64,000 bases of DNA, from NCBI RefSeq assembly GCF_002081715.1, contig NZ_MUKP01000025.1:1-64000 (forward strand), in the 5' to 3' direction. A model generated the notes under the pieces. The model saw only the letters and a program-made list of their open reading frames with translations. It was not told the DNA's origin and did no database searches. The position numbers were made by a program, and so were the translations under genes. This document shows positions 17,014 through 26,898 of this stretch, piece by piece (position 1 is the first letter of the stretch; every line of letters starts with the position of its first letter). Origin of the DNA: Nocardia donostiensis (GTDB lineage Bacteria; Actinomycetota; Actinomycetes; Mycobacteriales; Mycobacteriaceae).

Positions 17014-20000
17014 TCAGTTGGTCGGCAAGAATGCCTCTGCGATGATCTCGGCCTGTTCGACCGCGTGCACCTTGCTCGACCCCGAGGACGGAGCCGACAT
17101 AGCGCGACGGGAGATGCGGCGCAGCTTGCCCACATGATCGGGCAGGATCTCGGGCAGGTGCAGGCCGAAGAACGGCCAGGCGCCCTGGTTGGCCGGTTCC
17201 TCCTGAACCCAGACGATGTCATCGGCGTTCGGGTAACCCGACAGCGCCTCGTTCAGGCGGAACTTCGGCACCGGGTACAGCTGCTCGACACGCACGATCG
17301 CGATGTCATCGCGCTTCTGCTTGGCCTTGGCGGCGGCCAGCTCGTAGTAGAGCTTGCCGCTGGTCAGTAGAACGCGCTTCACCGCATCGCGATCGCCGGT
17401 GCCCTGCTCGTAGGTCGGCTCGTCGAGCACCGAGCGGAACCGGCCCTCTGTGAAGTCCTGCAGGTCGCTGACCACGGCCTTGTTGCGCAGCATCGACTTC
17501 GGAGTGAAGACGACCAGCGGCCGGCGGATGCCGTCGAGCATATGGCGGCGCAGCAGATGGAAGTAGTTCGCCGGAGTCGACGGCACCGCGACAGTCATCG
17601 AACCCTCCGCACACAGCTGCAGGAACCGCTCGATACGGCCCGAGGTGTGGTCGGGACCCTGGCCCTCGTGACCGTGCGGCAGCAGCAGCACGACCTCCGA
17701 CAGCTGACCCCACTTGGCCTCACCGGAAGAGATGAACTCGTCGATGATCGTCTGCGCACCGTTGACGAAGTCGCCGAACTGCGCCTCCCACAGCACCAGC
17801 GCATCCGGGTTGCCCAGCGAATAGCCGTACTCGAAACCGACCGCGGCGAATTCGCTCAGGGCCGAATCGTGTACCGCGAACCAACCCGGATTGGCGCTGC
17901 CGATGTTGTGCAGCGGCGTGTACTCCTGCGCGGTCTTGCGGTCGATGATCACCGCATGCCGCTGGGTGAACGTGCCGCGCCGCGAGTCCTGGCCGGTCAG
18001 TCGCACCGCCCGGCCCTCGTCGATGAGGGTGCCGAAGGCGAGCAGTTCGGCGAACGCCCAGTCGATCTTGCCCTCGTAGGCCATTTCGCGGCGCTTCTCC
18101 AGCACCGGCTTGACCCTCGGGTGCACGGTGAAACCGTCGGGGACGTTGAGGAACGCATCGCCGATCCGCTGCAGCACCGACTTGTCCACGGCGGTTACCA
18201 CCGTGGCGGGCACCTTCTGGTCGTTCTCGACCGATTCGGACGGCTCCGGCGGATATTTCTCCAGTTCGCGGACCTCGTTGAACACCCGCTCCAGCTGGCC
18301 CTGGTAGTCGCGCAGCGCGTCCTCGGCCTCCTTCAGCGAGATATCGCCGCGGCCGATCAGGCTTTCGGTGTAGCTCTTGCGGACACTGCGCTTGGTGTCG
18401 ATGACGTCGTACATGTACGGCTGGGTCATCGACGGGTCGTCGCCCTCGTTGTGGCCGCGCCGCCGGTAGCAGATCAGATCGATCACGACGTCCTTGCGGA
18501 ACTTCTGCCGGAAGTCTACCGCCACCCGGGACACCCAGTCGCACGCCTCCGGGTCGTCGCCGTTGACATGGAAGATCGGCGCCCCGATGAACTTCGCGAT
18601 ATCGGTGGAGTATTCGGTGGACCGGCTGTTCTCCGGCGCTGTGGTGAAACCGATCTGGTTGTTCACCACGATGTGGATGGTGCCGCCGGTCCGGTAGCCG
18701 CGCAGTCCGGACAGGTTCAGCGTCTCCGCGACCACACCCTGACCCGCGAACGCGGCGTCACCGTGCAGCATCAGCGACACGACCGAGAAGCCTTCCTCGC
18801 CGTCGCCCTTGTCCAGCAGATCCTGCTTGGCGCGGACGAGGCCCTCCAATACCGGGTCCACCGCCTCGAGGTGCGAGGGGTTCGCGGTCAGCGAAACCTC
18901 GATCTCGTTGTCGCCGAACATCTGCAGGTAGGTGCCCTGCGCGCCCAGGTGGTACTTGACGTCGCCCGAACCGTGAGTGGCGGCCGGGTTCATATTGCCC
19001 TCGAACTCGGTGAAGATCTTCGAGTACGGCTTGCCGACGATATTGGCCAGCACGTTCAACCGGCCGCGGTGCGGCATGCCGATGACGACCTCGTCGAGCG
19101 AATGCTCGGCGCACTGGTCGATCACCGCGTCCATCATCGGGATCACCGATTCGGCGCCCTCCAGCGAGAAACGCTTCTGCCCGACGTACTTCGTCTGCAG
19201 GAAGGTTTCGAAGGCCTCGGCCGCGTTCAGCCGGTTCAGGATGTACTTCTGCTGGGCGACGGTCGGTTTGACGTGCCTCTTCTCCACCCGGTCCTGAATC
19301 CACTGCCGCTGCTCGGGCTCGAGGATGTGGGTGTATTCGACGCCGACGTGACGGCAGTAGGAGTCGCGCAGCACCGACAGCACATCGCGCAGCTTCATCC
19401 GCTCCTGGCCGTGGAAACCACCGACGTTGAATTCGCGGTCCAGGTCCCACAGGGTCAGCCCGTGCTGGGTGACGTCGAGGTCGGGATGGCTGCGGAATTT
19501 GTCCTTGACCAGGCGCAGCGGGTCGGTGTCTGCCATCAGGTGGCCGCGGTTGCGGTAGGCGGCGATCAGCTCGAGCACCCGGGTGCTCTTGTCGACGCCG
19601 CGTTCCTTGACGTCCTTGCGCCAACGCACCGGCTCGTACGGCACACCGAGGCCGTGGAAGATCTCGTCATAGAACTCGTCGGAGATCAGCAGCTGGTGGA
19701 TGGTACGCAGGAAGTCACCCGATTCCGCGCCCTGGATGATGCGGTGATCGTAGGTGGAGGTGAGCGTCATCAGCTTGCCGACACCGATCTCGGCGATGCG
19801 CTCATCGCTCATGCCCTGGAACTCGGCGGGGTACTCCATCGCGCCCGCGCCGATGATCGCGCCCTGACCTGGCATCAGCCGCGGCACCGAATGCACGGTG
19901 CCGATGGTGCCCGGGTTGGTCAGCGAGATGGTGACGCCGCTGAAGTCCTCGGTGGTCAGCTTGCCGTCGCGGGCGCGGCGCACGATGTCTTCGTAGGCGG

Positions 20001-20850
20001 TGTGGAACTGCCCGAAGGTCATATCCTCCGCACCCTTGATGGCGGCGACGACCAGTGACCGGCTGCCATCCTTGCCCGGCAGGTCGATGGCCAGGCCGAG
20101 ATTGGTGTGTGCGGGGGTGACCGCGTTCGGCTTACCGTCGATCTCGGCGAAATGCCGGTTCATGTTCGGGAACGACTTGACCGCCTGCACGATGGCGTAA
20201 CCGAGCAGATGGGTGAACGAGATCTTGCCGCCGCGGGTGCGGGCCAGGTGGTTGTTGATGACCAGCCGGTTGTCGATCATCAGCTTGGCCGGGATGGCGC
20301 GCACGCTGGTCGCGGTGGGAATTGTCAGCGATGCCGACATGTTCCTGGCGACGGCGGCGGCTGCGCCGCGCAGCACCTTGCTCTGGTCCTCGGCCGCGGC
20401 GGGCTTGGGGCCGCCGGAGGTGGGTGCGGCATTGGAGCTCGGCGCGGGGGTGGTCTGCGGTTTGCGCGCTTGCTGAGCGTTCGCGGCGGAGCTCTTGGGG
20501 GTGGTGGCTACCGATGTCGCGGCAGGGGCGGGCTTGTTCGCAGCAGTCTTGTTGTTCGTCGCGGCTGCGGTGTCGGCGCGCTCTGCGGTGCTCCCACCGG
20601 TGACCGAGGCGCGGGCCTGCACGGAGGCGCGTTCGGCGGGGGCAGGGGTCTTCGCGGGCGCGGGCTCGGCGGGCGCGGCCTGGGTGGGTGGGGCCGAACT
20701 GTTACCGGAGTCGCCCGAAGTGTCGGGAGTGTAATCGGCGAGGAACTCGTGCCAACTTGCATCGACCGAAGATGGATCTTGTTTGTACTTCTGATACATC
20801 TCGTCGACCAACCACTGGTTCTGGCCGAACTGGGAAAGTGAGCTGCTCAC
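17014..20850 (-). CDS. kgd: Multifunctional 2-oxoglutarate decarboxylase/dehydrogenase
   Basis: About 1278 residues, the fused E2-E1 alpha-ketoglutarate enzyme of Actinobacteria, a TCA-cycle entry point. Order: a short E1 N-terminal helix (QFGQNQWLVDEMYQKYKQDP), a long Ala/Pro linker, an E2-like acyltransferase domain (SVRAIPAKLMIDNRLVINNH ... YDHRIIQGAESGDF), then the thiamine-diphosphate E1 (MPHRGRLNVLANIVGKPYSK, LHGDAAFAGQGVV, VVNNQIGFTTAPE). There is no lipoyl domain, as usual for this fusion. GTG 20850 is chosen because SSSLSQFGQN matches the usual N-terminus; an ATG lies 6 codons upstream. In relatives it is inhibited by the FHA protein GarA/OdhI. Confidence 0.95.
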   Translation of the reverse strand: MSSSLSQFGQNQWLVDEMYQKYKQDPSSVDASWHEFLADYTPDTSGDSGNSSAPPTQAAPAEPAPAKTPAPAERASVQARASVTGGSTAERADTAAATNNKTAANKPAPAATSVATTPKSSAANAQQARKPQTTPAPSSNAAPTSGGPKPAAAEDQSKVLRGAAAAVARNMSASLTIPTATSVRAIPAKLMIDNRLVINNHLARTRGGKISFTHLLGYAIVQAVKSFPNMNRHFAEIDGKPNAVTPAHTNLGLAIDLPGKDGSRSLVVAAIKGAEDMTFGQFHTAYEDIVRRARDGKLTTEDFSGVTISLTNPGTIGTVHSVPRLMPGQGAIIGAGAMEYPAEFQGMSDERIAEIGVGKLMTLTSTYDHRIIQGAESGDFLRTIHQLLISDEFYDEIFHGLGVPYEPVRWRKDVKERGVDKSTRVLELIAAYRNRGHLMADTDPLRLVKDKFRSHPDLDVTQHGLTLWDLDREFNVGGFHGQERMKLRDVLSVLRDSYCRHVGVEYTHILEPEQRQWIQDRVEKRHVKPTVAQQKYILNRLNAAEAFETFLQTKYVGQKRFSLEGAESVIPMMDAVIDQCAEHSLDEVVIGMPHRGRLNVLANIVGKPYSKIFTEFEGNMNPAATHGSGDVKYHLGAQGTYLQMFGDNEIEVSLTANPSHLEAVDPVLEGLVRAKQDLLDKGDGEEGFSVVSLMLHGDAAFAGQGVVAETLNLSGLRGYRTGGTIHIVVNNQIGFTTAPENSRSTEYSTDIAKFIGAPIFHVNGDDPEACDWVSRVAVDFRQKFRKDVVIDLICYRRRGHNEGDDPSMTQPYMYDVIDTKRSVRKSYTESLIGRGDISLKEAEDALRDYQGQLERVFNEVRELEKYPPEPSESVENDQKVPATVVTAVDKSVLQRIGDAFLNVPDGFTVHPRVKPVLEKRREMAYEGKIDWAFAELLAFGTLIDEGRAVRLTGQDSRRGTFTQRHAVIIDRKTAQEYTPLHNIGSANPGWFAVHDSALSEFAAVGFEYGYSLGNPDALVLWEAQFGDFVNGAQTIIDEFISSGEAKWGQLSEVVLLLPHGHEGQGPDHTSGRIERFLQLCAEGSMTVAVPSTPANYFHLLRRHMLDGIRRPLVVFTPKSMLRNKAVVSDLQDFTEGRFRSVLDEPTYEQGTGDRDAVKRVLLTSGKLYYELAAAKAKQKRDDIAIVRVEQLYPVPKFRLNEALSGYPNADDIVWVQEEPANQGAWPFFGLHLPEILPDHVGKLRRISRRAMSAPSSGSSKVHAVEQAEIIAEAFLPTN

Positions 20851-20924
20851 AGCAGGTGTTCGCCTCATTTCGTTCTTCGCGCTGCGACGTTTGTGACGTG
20901 CCCGGCACGGGGATCAGCGGACGC

Positions 20925-20971
20925 TCGCCGATTGCCCCCCTCCGAGGATAGGCCCAACCGGAAATCGGCGA
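20925..20971 (-). terminator. Weak hairpin 3' of the ABC exporter
   Basis: TCGCCGATT (20925-20933) and AATCGGCGA (20963-20971) form a 9-bp stem with a 29-base loop directly after the exporter stop. It could end that transcript before the kgd promoter, but the loop is long and there is no T-run. Confidence 0.35.
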
Positions 20972-20973
20972 CC

Positions 20974-23900
20974 CTACCCACCACCGGTGGTATCCGGTCT
21001 CATAGATGACGACTCATCCTCTGTCGAGAATATTCCCTCAGTGTTCGCTGCGGCTGCCCAGAGCCGGGCATAGGGCCCGTCCGCGGCCAGCAGTTCGTCA
21101 TGGGCGCCGATTTCGGCGATCCGGCCATGCTCCACAACGGCGATCCGATCGGCTCGCGCGGCCGTCGCGAGCCGGTGCGCGACCACGACGGTGGTGCGGT
21201 TCCTCGCCAGTGATCTGGTTGCGACCAGCACTTTGTGTTCGGTTTCCGGGTCAAGTGTCGCGGTCGCCTCGTCCAGCAGCAGCAGATCCGGATCGACCAG
21301 TTCGGCGCGGGCGAGTGCGATCAGCTGCCGCTGGCCCGCCGAGAGCCCGCGCCCCCGTTCCCCCACCGGCTGGCGCAAACCCATCGGCAGCCCGGCGATC
21401 ATGTCGGCGGCGCCGACGGCCCGTACGGCCGCGTCGATCTGTTCCTCGGTTGCCGAAGGTTGCCCGAACGCGATATTGCCTGCGATATCGCCGGTGAACA
21501 AATGCGCTTCCTGCGGGACGATCCCCAGCCGCGACCGGTACTCGGCCAAGCGGTAGTCGCGGATGTCGACGCCGTCGGCGCGAACCGCGCCCATGGAATC
21601 CGTGTCCGTGTCGACGCGCGGCACGCGCGGCACGTCATAAAGACGCGCCAGCAGCTTGACGATGGTGGATTTGCCCGCGCCCGTCGCGCCGACCAGCGCG
21701 AGCGTGGTCCCAGGCGGGATATTCAGTTCGACTCCGTCGAGGGCGGGACGCTCGGTGCCAGGATAGTGGAACCGCACTTTGTCGAACTCGATATCGCCGC
21801 GCAGCCCGGCCGCGGTGATCGCTACAGCATCCGGCGGGTCGGCGTCGATCGACGAGGGCGTGCGCAACAGCGCGCCGATGCGCCGCAGCCCCACCCTGGC
21901 CTGCTGATAACCGTCGAACACCTGCGACAACTGCTGTACGGGCCCGAACAGCAGTTCCAAGTACAGCACGAATGCGACCAAGGTTCCCGTGCTGGTGGTT
22001 GCGGTGGCCACCTCCCGTGCGCCGACGAACACCACCATGGCCAGCGCCAGATCGAACCAGGAGCCGACGAACGCGAAGTACACCGCGATTGCCCGCTGTG
22101 CTCGCATCCGGCTACGCCGGTACCGCAGCGAGTATTCGGCGAAGCGGCGCGCCGCGAGCCGCTCATGCCTGGCGGCCTGCACCGCGCGCAGGCCCGCGAT
22201 GTTCTCCTGGAAATCGGCGTTGACCGCGGAAACGTGTTCCCGGGAGACGGTGTAGGCGGCGGAGGAGACGCGCCGGAAAATCACGGTGGCGATCACCAGC
22301 GGCGGAAGCACACCGAGTAGCACGACCAGGGCAAGCGAGGTGTCGATGACCAGCAGCGCCAGGGTGATGCCTGCCAGGGTCAGCACGCTCACGATCGATG
22401 TCGACACCCCGGTCTGCAAGAACGTCGAGAGCGCGTCGATATCGGTGGTCATCCGGGTCATGATCCGGCCGGACAGTTCCCGCTCGTAGTAGTCCAGCCC
22501 CAGCCGTTGCAGATGCGCGAAACTGCGGACCCGCAGCCCGTAGAGCACCCGTTCCCCGGTGCGGGAGGTGAGTTTCGTACCGGCGGCCGTCACCACCCAA
22601 CCCACCGCCACCAACAGTGCGCCGAGCAGTGCGGCCCAGGCCAGCGCAGACGGTCGAGCGCCGGTGACCCCGGTGTCGATCGCATACCGCACGATCGGCG
22701 GGAAACCGATGCCGATCAGCGCGTCCAGCGCGAGCAACCCCACCACGGCCAGTACCAGCCCGCGCACCGGCCACAGCAGCCGGATCAGCCGGAAACCGGG
22801 GTCCGGTTCGCGCAGCCGGTCGGGATCCAGACTCGGCTTCTCGGTTGCCGGTGGTAACTGTTCGATGGTGCGGCGCAGTTCCGGTGTGGCGCTCAACTCG
22901 GCCGCCGGGGCCGGTAGCTGCTCGAGCACCGGCCGAGGCGTGTGCACGGCCGGAGCGGGCAACCGGATCACCCGGTCGGCATGGGCCAGGGTCGACTCCC
23001 GGTGCGCCAGGATCAGGGTGGTGCGGCGGCCCGGGTCGGGGAGGGCGGCGAAGATGGCAGCCTCGGTGACCGCGTCCACCGCGGAGGTGGCGTCGTCGAG
23101 CACCAGGATGCGCGGCCGCGCCAGCAGTGTCCGGGCGAGGGCGATCCGCTGCCGCTGCCCGCCGGACAAGGTGAGCCCGCGTTCCCCCACGACGGTGTCG
23201 TAGCCGTCAGGCAGGTGCTGGATGAATTCGTCGGCCGCCGCGAGCCCGGCCGCGGCCCTGATCTCGGCGTCGGTGGCGTCCGGGCTGCCGAGGGCGATAT
23301 TGGCGGCGATAGTGTCGCTGAACAGGAACGGGTCGTCGAAGACGACGCCGATGGCCGAGCGCAGCTGCTCGGCGGGCACGTCGGCGATATCGACACCGGA
23401 ATCGGCGGGCGAATCCCCGGTGCCGAACAGCCGAATACTGCCCGTATCGGGGCGGTAGAACCGGGGCAGCAGCAGCGAAAGCGTTGTTTTTCCCGAACCA
23501 GCCGGACCGATGATCGCCACTGTCTCGCCGGGCTGCACAGTCAGGTCCAGTTCGCGCAGCACCGGAAGTTGCGGGTCGAAGCCGAAGGTCAGCGCGTCGA
23601 TTTCGATACCGAGCGGGCCGTCGGGCAGATCGAGCGGCCGCGCCGGATCCGCTACCGTCGGCGCCGCATCGATCACCTGGTACACCCGTTCGGCCGCCGC
23701 GCGGGTCAGCTGGGTCTGGATCACCACCGAGGCCATGACGCGGACGGTGGCGGTGGTGGTCGCGATATAGGCGGTGAACGCCAGGAAGGTGCCGAGACCG
23801 ATGCTGCCGCGCAGCGCGAGCACACCGCCGAGCGCGATCACCGCGACCAGCCCGGCCTGCGGGATCGCGGCCAGGGTCGGGGTGAAGCGCGCGTTGATCG

Positions 23901-24720
23901 CGGCAGCGCGCATCCGCTCGGCGAACAGGGTGCGGCCGTGCCGTTCCAGCACATCGACCATCCGCGCTTCCTGGCCGAACCCTTTGACCACGCGCACACC
24001 GGTGACGGTTTCCTCGATGTGCTGAGCCAGTTCGGCAGCGCGCTGCTGCGCCGACCAGGTCGCCGCATGCAGCCGCGGCCGTATCAGGTAGACCACGGCC
24101 GCGACGGCGGGCACCATCAGCAGCGTCACCCCGGCGAGCAGCGGCGACAGCCACACCATCACGGCGGCGGCCAGGACGAACTGCAGCAACGCCATACCCG
24201 ACAGCGGCGCCATCGCCAGCAGCCCCTGCACCAGTTGCAGATCGGTGATGGAGCGCGACACCACCTGCCCGGTGCGGATCGCATCCTGCCCGGCGCCGTC
24301 GAGCCGCTGCAGCGAATCGAGCAGTTGCACGCGCAGCGAATGCTGCACATCCAACGACAGCCTCCCGGCAAGCAGCCGCCGCCCGAACGTCGCCAGGAAC
24401 CGCCCGCAGGCCAGCACCACGAACAGCCAGGCCACCACACCGATCACACCGGTATCGCCGACCCCTGCCGCATCGACGGCCCATTTGGTCAGCAGCGGCG
24501 CAACGATCTGCGCCACGGTCCCGATGAGCAGCGCGATCCCGATCCCGGCGAGCGTGCCCGGGTGACGAAGGCATTCGGCCCAGATCCTGCGGAGCCAACC
24601 CGGCCTGGCCGGCTCCAGACCAGGATTCCCGGTGGTGGCCGGAACAGCGCGGTTCGCCGTACGCCCGCTCACCGCACCGCCCTGCCCAACCACTTCCTGC
24701 TTCATCGTCGAACCGCTCAA
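20974..24720 (-). CDS. Fused two-cassette ABC exporter (Rv0194-like)
   Basis: A 1248-residue inner-membrane exporter containing two complete TMD-NBD halves in one chain, like the M. tuberculosis multidrug exporter Rv0194. Half 1 has Walker A GPAGSGKTT (about residue 405), signature LSGGQRQRIALAR and Walker B ILVLDDATSA. Half 2 has Walker A GATGAGKST, signature LSAGQRQLIALAR and Walker B LLLLDEATATLD. Half 1 therefore carries Asp in place of the catalytic Glu, the hallmark of asymmetric heterodimer-type exporters with one degenerate ATP site. The TTG start at 24720 has GAGGGG about 9 bases upstream; ATG 24705 is the alternative. Confidence 0.92.
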   Translation of the reverse strand: MSGSTMKQEVVGQGGAVSGRTANRAVPATTGNPGLEPARPGWLRRIWAECLRHPGTLAGIGIALLIGTVAQIVAPLLTKWAVDAAGVGDTGVIGVVAWLFVVLACGRFLATFGRRLLAGRLSLDVQHSLRVQLLDSLQRLDGAGQDAIRTGQVVSRSITDLQLVQGLLAMAPLSGMALLQFVLAAAVMVWLSPLLAGVTLLMVPAVAAVVYLIRPRLHAATWSAQQRAAELAQHIEETVTGVRVVKGFGQEARMVDVLERHGRTLFAERMRAAAINARFTPTLAAIPQAGLVAVIALGGVLALRGSIGLGTFLAFTAYIATTTATVRVMASVVIQTQLTRAAAERVYQVIDAAPTVADPARPLDLPDGPLGIEIDALTFGFDPQLPVLRELDLTVQPGETVAIIGPAGSGKTTLSLLLPRFYRPDTGSIRLFGTGDSPADSGVDIADVPAEQLRSAIGVVFDDPFLFSDTIAANIALGSPDATDAEIRAAAGLAAADEFIQHLPDGYDTVVGERGLTLSGGQRQRIALARTLLARPRILVLDDATSAVDAVTEAAIFAALPDPGRRTTLILAHRESTLAHADRVIRLPAPAVHTPRPVLEQLPAPAAELSATPELRRTIEQLPPATEKPSLDPDRLREPDPGFRLIRLLWPVRGLVLAVVGLLALDALIGIGFPPIVRYAIDTGVTGARPSALAWAALLGALLVAVGWVVTAAGTKLTSRTGERVLYGLRVRSFAHLQRLGLDYYERELSGRIMTRMTTDIDALSTFLQTGVSTSIVSVLTLAGITLALLVIDTSLALVVLLGVLPPLVIATVIFRRVSSAAYTVSREHVSAVNADFQENIAGLRAVQAARHERLAARRFAEYSLRYRRSRMRAQRAIAVYFAFVGSWFDLALAMVVFVGAREVATATTSTGTLVAFVLYLELLFGPVQQLSQVFDGYQQARVGLRRIGALLRTPSSIDADPPDAVAITAAGLRGDIEFDKVRFHYPGTERPALDGVELNIPPGTTLALVGATGAGKSTIVKLLARLYDVPRVPRVDTDTDSMGAVRADGVDIRDYRLAEYRSRLGIVPQEAHLFTGDIAGNIAFGQPSATEEQIDAAVRAVGAADMIAGLPMGLRQPVGERGRGLSAGQRQLIALARAELVDPDLLLLDEATATLDPETEHKVLVATRSLARNRTTVVVAHRLATAARADRIAVVEHGRIAEIGAHDELLAADGPYARLWAAAANTEGIFSTEDESSSMRPDTTGGG

Positions 24721-24867
24721 CCGTGCCGCCCCCTCGACTGCCCCCTGAGATCACCTGCCATCGACCATAACGACACCCACCGACCACAGGTTGTTCCCCT
24801 CACTCCTCAGCCATCGACCCAAGCCGCTGATCGTCCCCCTGTTCCGCCCGTTTTCCAGCCTCGCCCG

Positions 24868-25110
24868 GCTCGCGTTTCAGCTCTCGCCACATACGCACCG
24901 GAGACTCCCGAACCGCTCCAGCTACAACTGCCTTGTCCCGCACTCACCCAGCCCCGGCCGGTTTGCGGCCCGGCTCGCGTTTCAGCCCTCGCAGCGCACG
25001 CGCCGAAGGCGCAAATCGCGAGGGCTGAAACGCGAGCCACAAGGGGGCCGCAAACCCGCGCGCGCCAGCGCGCCAAAGACACAGCACACCCGCCGCGCCG
25101 GAGGCGCGGT
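24868..25110. repeat. Modular intergenic repeat, locus A
   Basis: This fills the gap between the exporter and the ABC-2 permease. A perfect 21-bp inverted repeat has arms at 24972-24992 and 25018-25038 (core GCTCGCGTTTCAGCCCTCGC) and a 25-nt spacer that itself holds GCGCCGAAGGCGC. Outside it GTTTGCGGCC (24961-24970) pairs with GGCCGCAAAC (25046-25055). A partial extra left arm is at 24868-24888. Next comes CCAGCGCGCCAAAGACACAG (from 25065) and a small hairpin CCGCGCC-GGA-GGCGCGG at 25093-25109, abutting the permease stop. The same modules recur at 31.2-31.5 and 32.27-32.38 kb. Confidence 0.85.
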
Positions 25111-25114
25111 CATG

Positions 25115-25897
25115 TTACAGCTCGGTGTTGCGGACAGCCCACCAGCCGAGGGCGCTGGAACCGATGGCCCACAGCAGCAGGACCACTACGGCGGCGGGGG
25201 CGGGGGCGAGTAGGTCGCTGTCGGGGAAGGAGCCGACGGCGATGGTGCTGATGGTCGCCGAAACCGGGAGCAGCGTTGCAAGCCCTGTCCGGCCGATACC
25301 GTCGACGACCAGCCAGATCAGTGGTTCGATGACGAAAATCCAGCCGAGTACGGTGGCGATACCGAAGCTCGGCGAGCGCAGCCACAGTCCGATCCCGGTG
25401 CCGATCAGCGCCCAGCACACGGCGGCGAACAGTCCGCCGCCGAGCGCGGCGAACAAGTAGCCGGTGACCTCGAATTTATCTCTGCCGAACAAGAACAGGC
25501 AGGTGAGGGCCGCGATCTCGGCGGCGGCTGCGGCCGCCAGCGCTGCACCGGCGGTGACGAGCAGTTTCGCTGCGATCAGCTGGTTGCGGTCGGGGATGAA
25601 CAGCGCGGTTACCGCCAGGGTGTCGTAGCGGTATTCCGAGCCGGCGCTCGCTGCGCCGAACGCGCCGACCGTCAGGATCACTATGGTCAGCGCCAGGTAT
25701 AGCCCGATCGTGGCGGCGCCGGTGACCGGTTGGCCTTCCGGGTCGAGCGGGCCCGCGAGAATGGCGGTGACCGAACCCGCGACGATCGCGATCGCGATCA
25801 GCATCGCACCCAGCACCCGGGTGGAGCGCAGGGTGGCCGCCTTGCGGTATTCGGAATCGACCGCGGGGAGCAGTTCCGCCGGAACAATATCGATCAT
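25115..25897 (-). CDS. ABC-2 type transporter permease
   Basis: A 260-residue membrane protein with six hydrophobic segments, including VLGAMLIAIAIVAGSVTAIL, LYLALTIVILTVGAFGAASA and GYLFAALGGGLFAAVCWALI. The GSEYRYDTLAVTALFIPDRN cytoplasmic element is characteristic of actinobacterial ABC-2 permeases. It partners the ATPase gene upstream, whose stop overlaps its start by 4 bases (ATGA). The substrate is unknown. The gene ends right at the repeat element of locus A, whose CCGCGCC hairpin may serve as its terminator. Confidence 0.85.
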   Translation of the reverse strand: MIDIVPAELLPAVDSEYRKAATLRSTRVLGAMLIAIAIVAGSVTAILAGPLDPEGQPVTGAATIGLYLALTIVILTVGAFGAASAGSEYRYDTLAVTALFIPDRNQLIAAKLLVTAGAALAAAAAAEIAALTCLFLFGRDKFEVTGYLFAALGGGLFAAVCWALIGTGIGLWLRSPSFGIATVLGWIFVIEPLIWLVVDGIGRTGLATLLPVSATISTIAVGSFPDSDLLAPAPAAVVVLLLWAIGSSALGWWAVRNTEL

Positions 25898-26898
25898 CGT
25901 GGCATCCCGTACGGCATCGAGGTGGACGGCTGCGGCAGCTGCCCCGGTGCGGGGCCGGAGTAGGGGGCGATGGGGCGTGCGGTGGCCGTCCTGGTGAGCG
26001 AGGCCAGCACGCGGTCGGGGTGGATCAGATCGGCGACGATACTGTCCAGCCGCACCGAGGCGGCCGCCGCTGCGGCGATGATCTGTGCTTCGGTGGCGTT
26101 TGCCACCGCCAACCGCCCGTCGCTCCGGATCACTGCGTCGGTGAAGCCGTGCGCGGCGAGCATTGTCGCCAGTGCGATCGGTGAAGCCGGCGGCGACACA
26201 GCCACCACCAGCCGGTCCGGATGACTACGGCGCAGCGCACCCGGAGTGCCCTGATAGACCACGGCGCCTTCGCTGAGCACCATCAGTCGGTCGGCGACCG
26301 GCAGCACGGCCGCCAGGCTCTGCGAGGTCAGCAACACGGTGCCGCCGCGGCGGGTGTGGCCGCGCAGAAATTCGTGCAGCCAGTTCTGTTCGGCGGATTC
26401 CAGGCCCACGGCCGGGTCGTCGAGCACCAGCAGCGGTGGCGCTCCGAGCAGCGCGGTCGCCAGGGCGGTTCTGGTCTGCTGCCCCGTCGTCAGTTCGGCG
26501 CAACGTAGCCGCGCCTGCTCGGTGAGCCCGGTCATCTCCAGCACCTCGCGCGCCCGGCGGGCGGGCGCACCGAGCGCGGCCGCGTACACCCGCAGATGAT
26601 CACCTACTGTGCGAGCGGGATGCAGACCGCGCGGCGACAGCACCGCGCCGACCACCGCGCCGCCGCGGTCGGCGCCTGAACCGCGGCCGCCAACGGAGGC
26701 GGTGCCCGCGCTGGGTTCTACGAGGCCGAGCAGCATCCGCAGGATGGTTGTTTTCCCGGCTCCGGGCGGGCCCACCAGGGCTGCGGCCGAGCCGGAGCTG
26801 ACGGTGAAACTCACCTCGTGCACCGCGGTGGTCAGCGTGTCGTCGTAGCGTTTGGTCAGCGCACGGACCGAGAACGCCTGCGGTCGAGCCTCGCTCAC
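25894..26898 (-). CDS. ABC transporter ATPase with degenerate catalytic motifs
   Basis: A 334-residue nucleotide-binding subunit for the ABC-2 permease. Walker A is intact (GPPGAGKTT, residues 43-51). The other motifs deviate: the signature is LTTGQQTRTALA (136-147) rather than LSGGQ, Walker B is LLVLDDPAVGLE with Asp for the catalytic Glu, the D-loop Asp is Glu, and the H-loop position is Gln193 (VLLTSQSL). ATP binding is likely, but hydrolysis may be slow or need a partner. It overlaps genes on both sides by 4 bases. The sequence around residues 83-110 still matches actinobacterial drug/bacteriocin-type ATPases. Confidence 0.85.
   Translation of the reverse strand: MSEARPQAFSVRALTKRYDDTLTTAVHEVSFTVSSGSAAALVGPPGAGKTTILRMLLGLVEPSAGTASVGGRGSGADRGGAVVGAVLSPRGLHPARTVGDHLRVYAAALGAPARRAREVLEMTGLTEQARLRCAELTTGQQTRTALATALLGAPPLLVLDDPAVGLESAEQNWLHEFLRGHTRRGGTVLLTSQSLAAVLPVADRLMVLSEGAVVYQGTPGALRRSHPDRLVVAVSPPASPIALATMLAAHGFTDAVIRSDGRLAVANATEAQIIAAAAAASVRLDSIVADLIHPDRVLASLTRTATARPIAPYSGPAPGQLPQPSTSMPYGMPR

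Noticed and set aside
17542..20058. Very long open frame (838 codons) on the plus strand opposite kgd
   Set aside because: It is antisense to a confidently identified enzyme; long shadow frames are common in high-GC DNA and this one has no motif or ribosome site.
24791..25213. Arg/Pro-rich open frames across repeat locus A
   Set aside because: They derive from the inverted repeat modules, lack ribosome sites and have no conserved domain.
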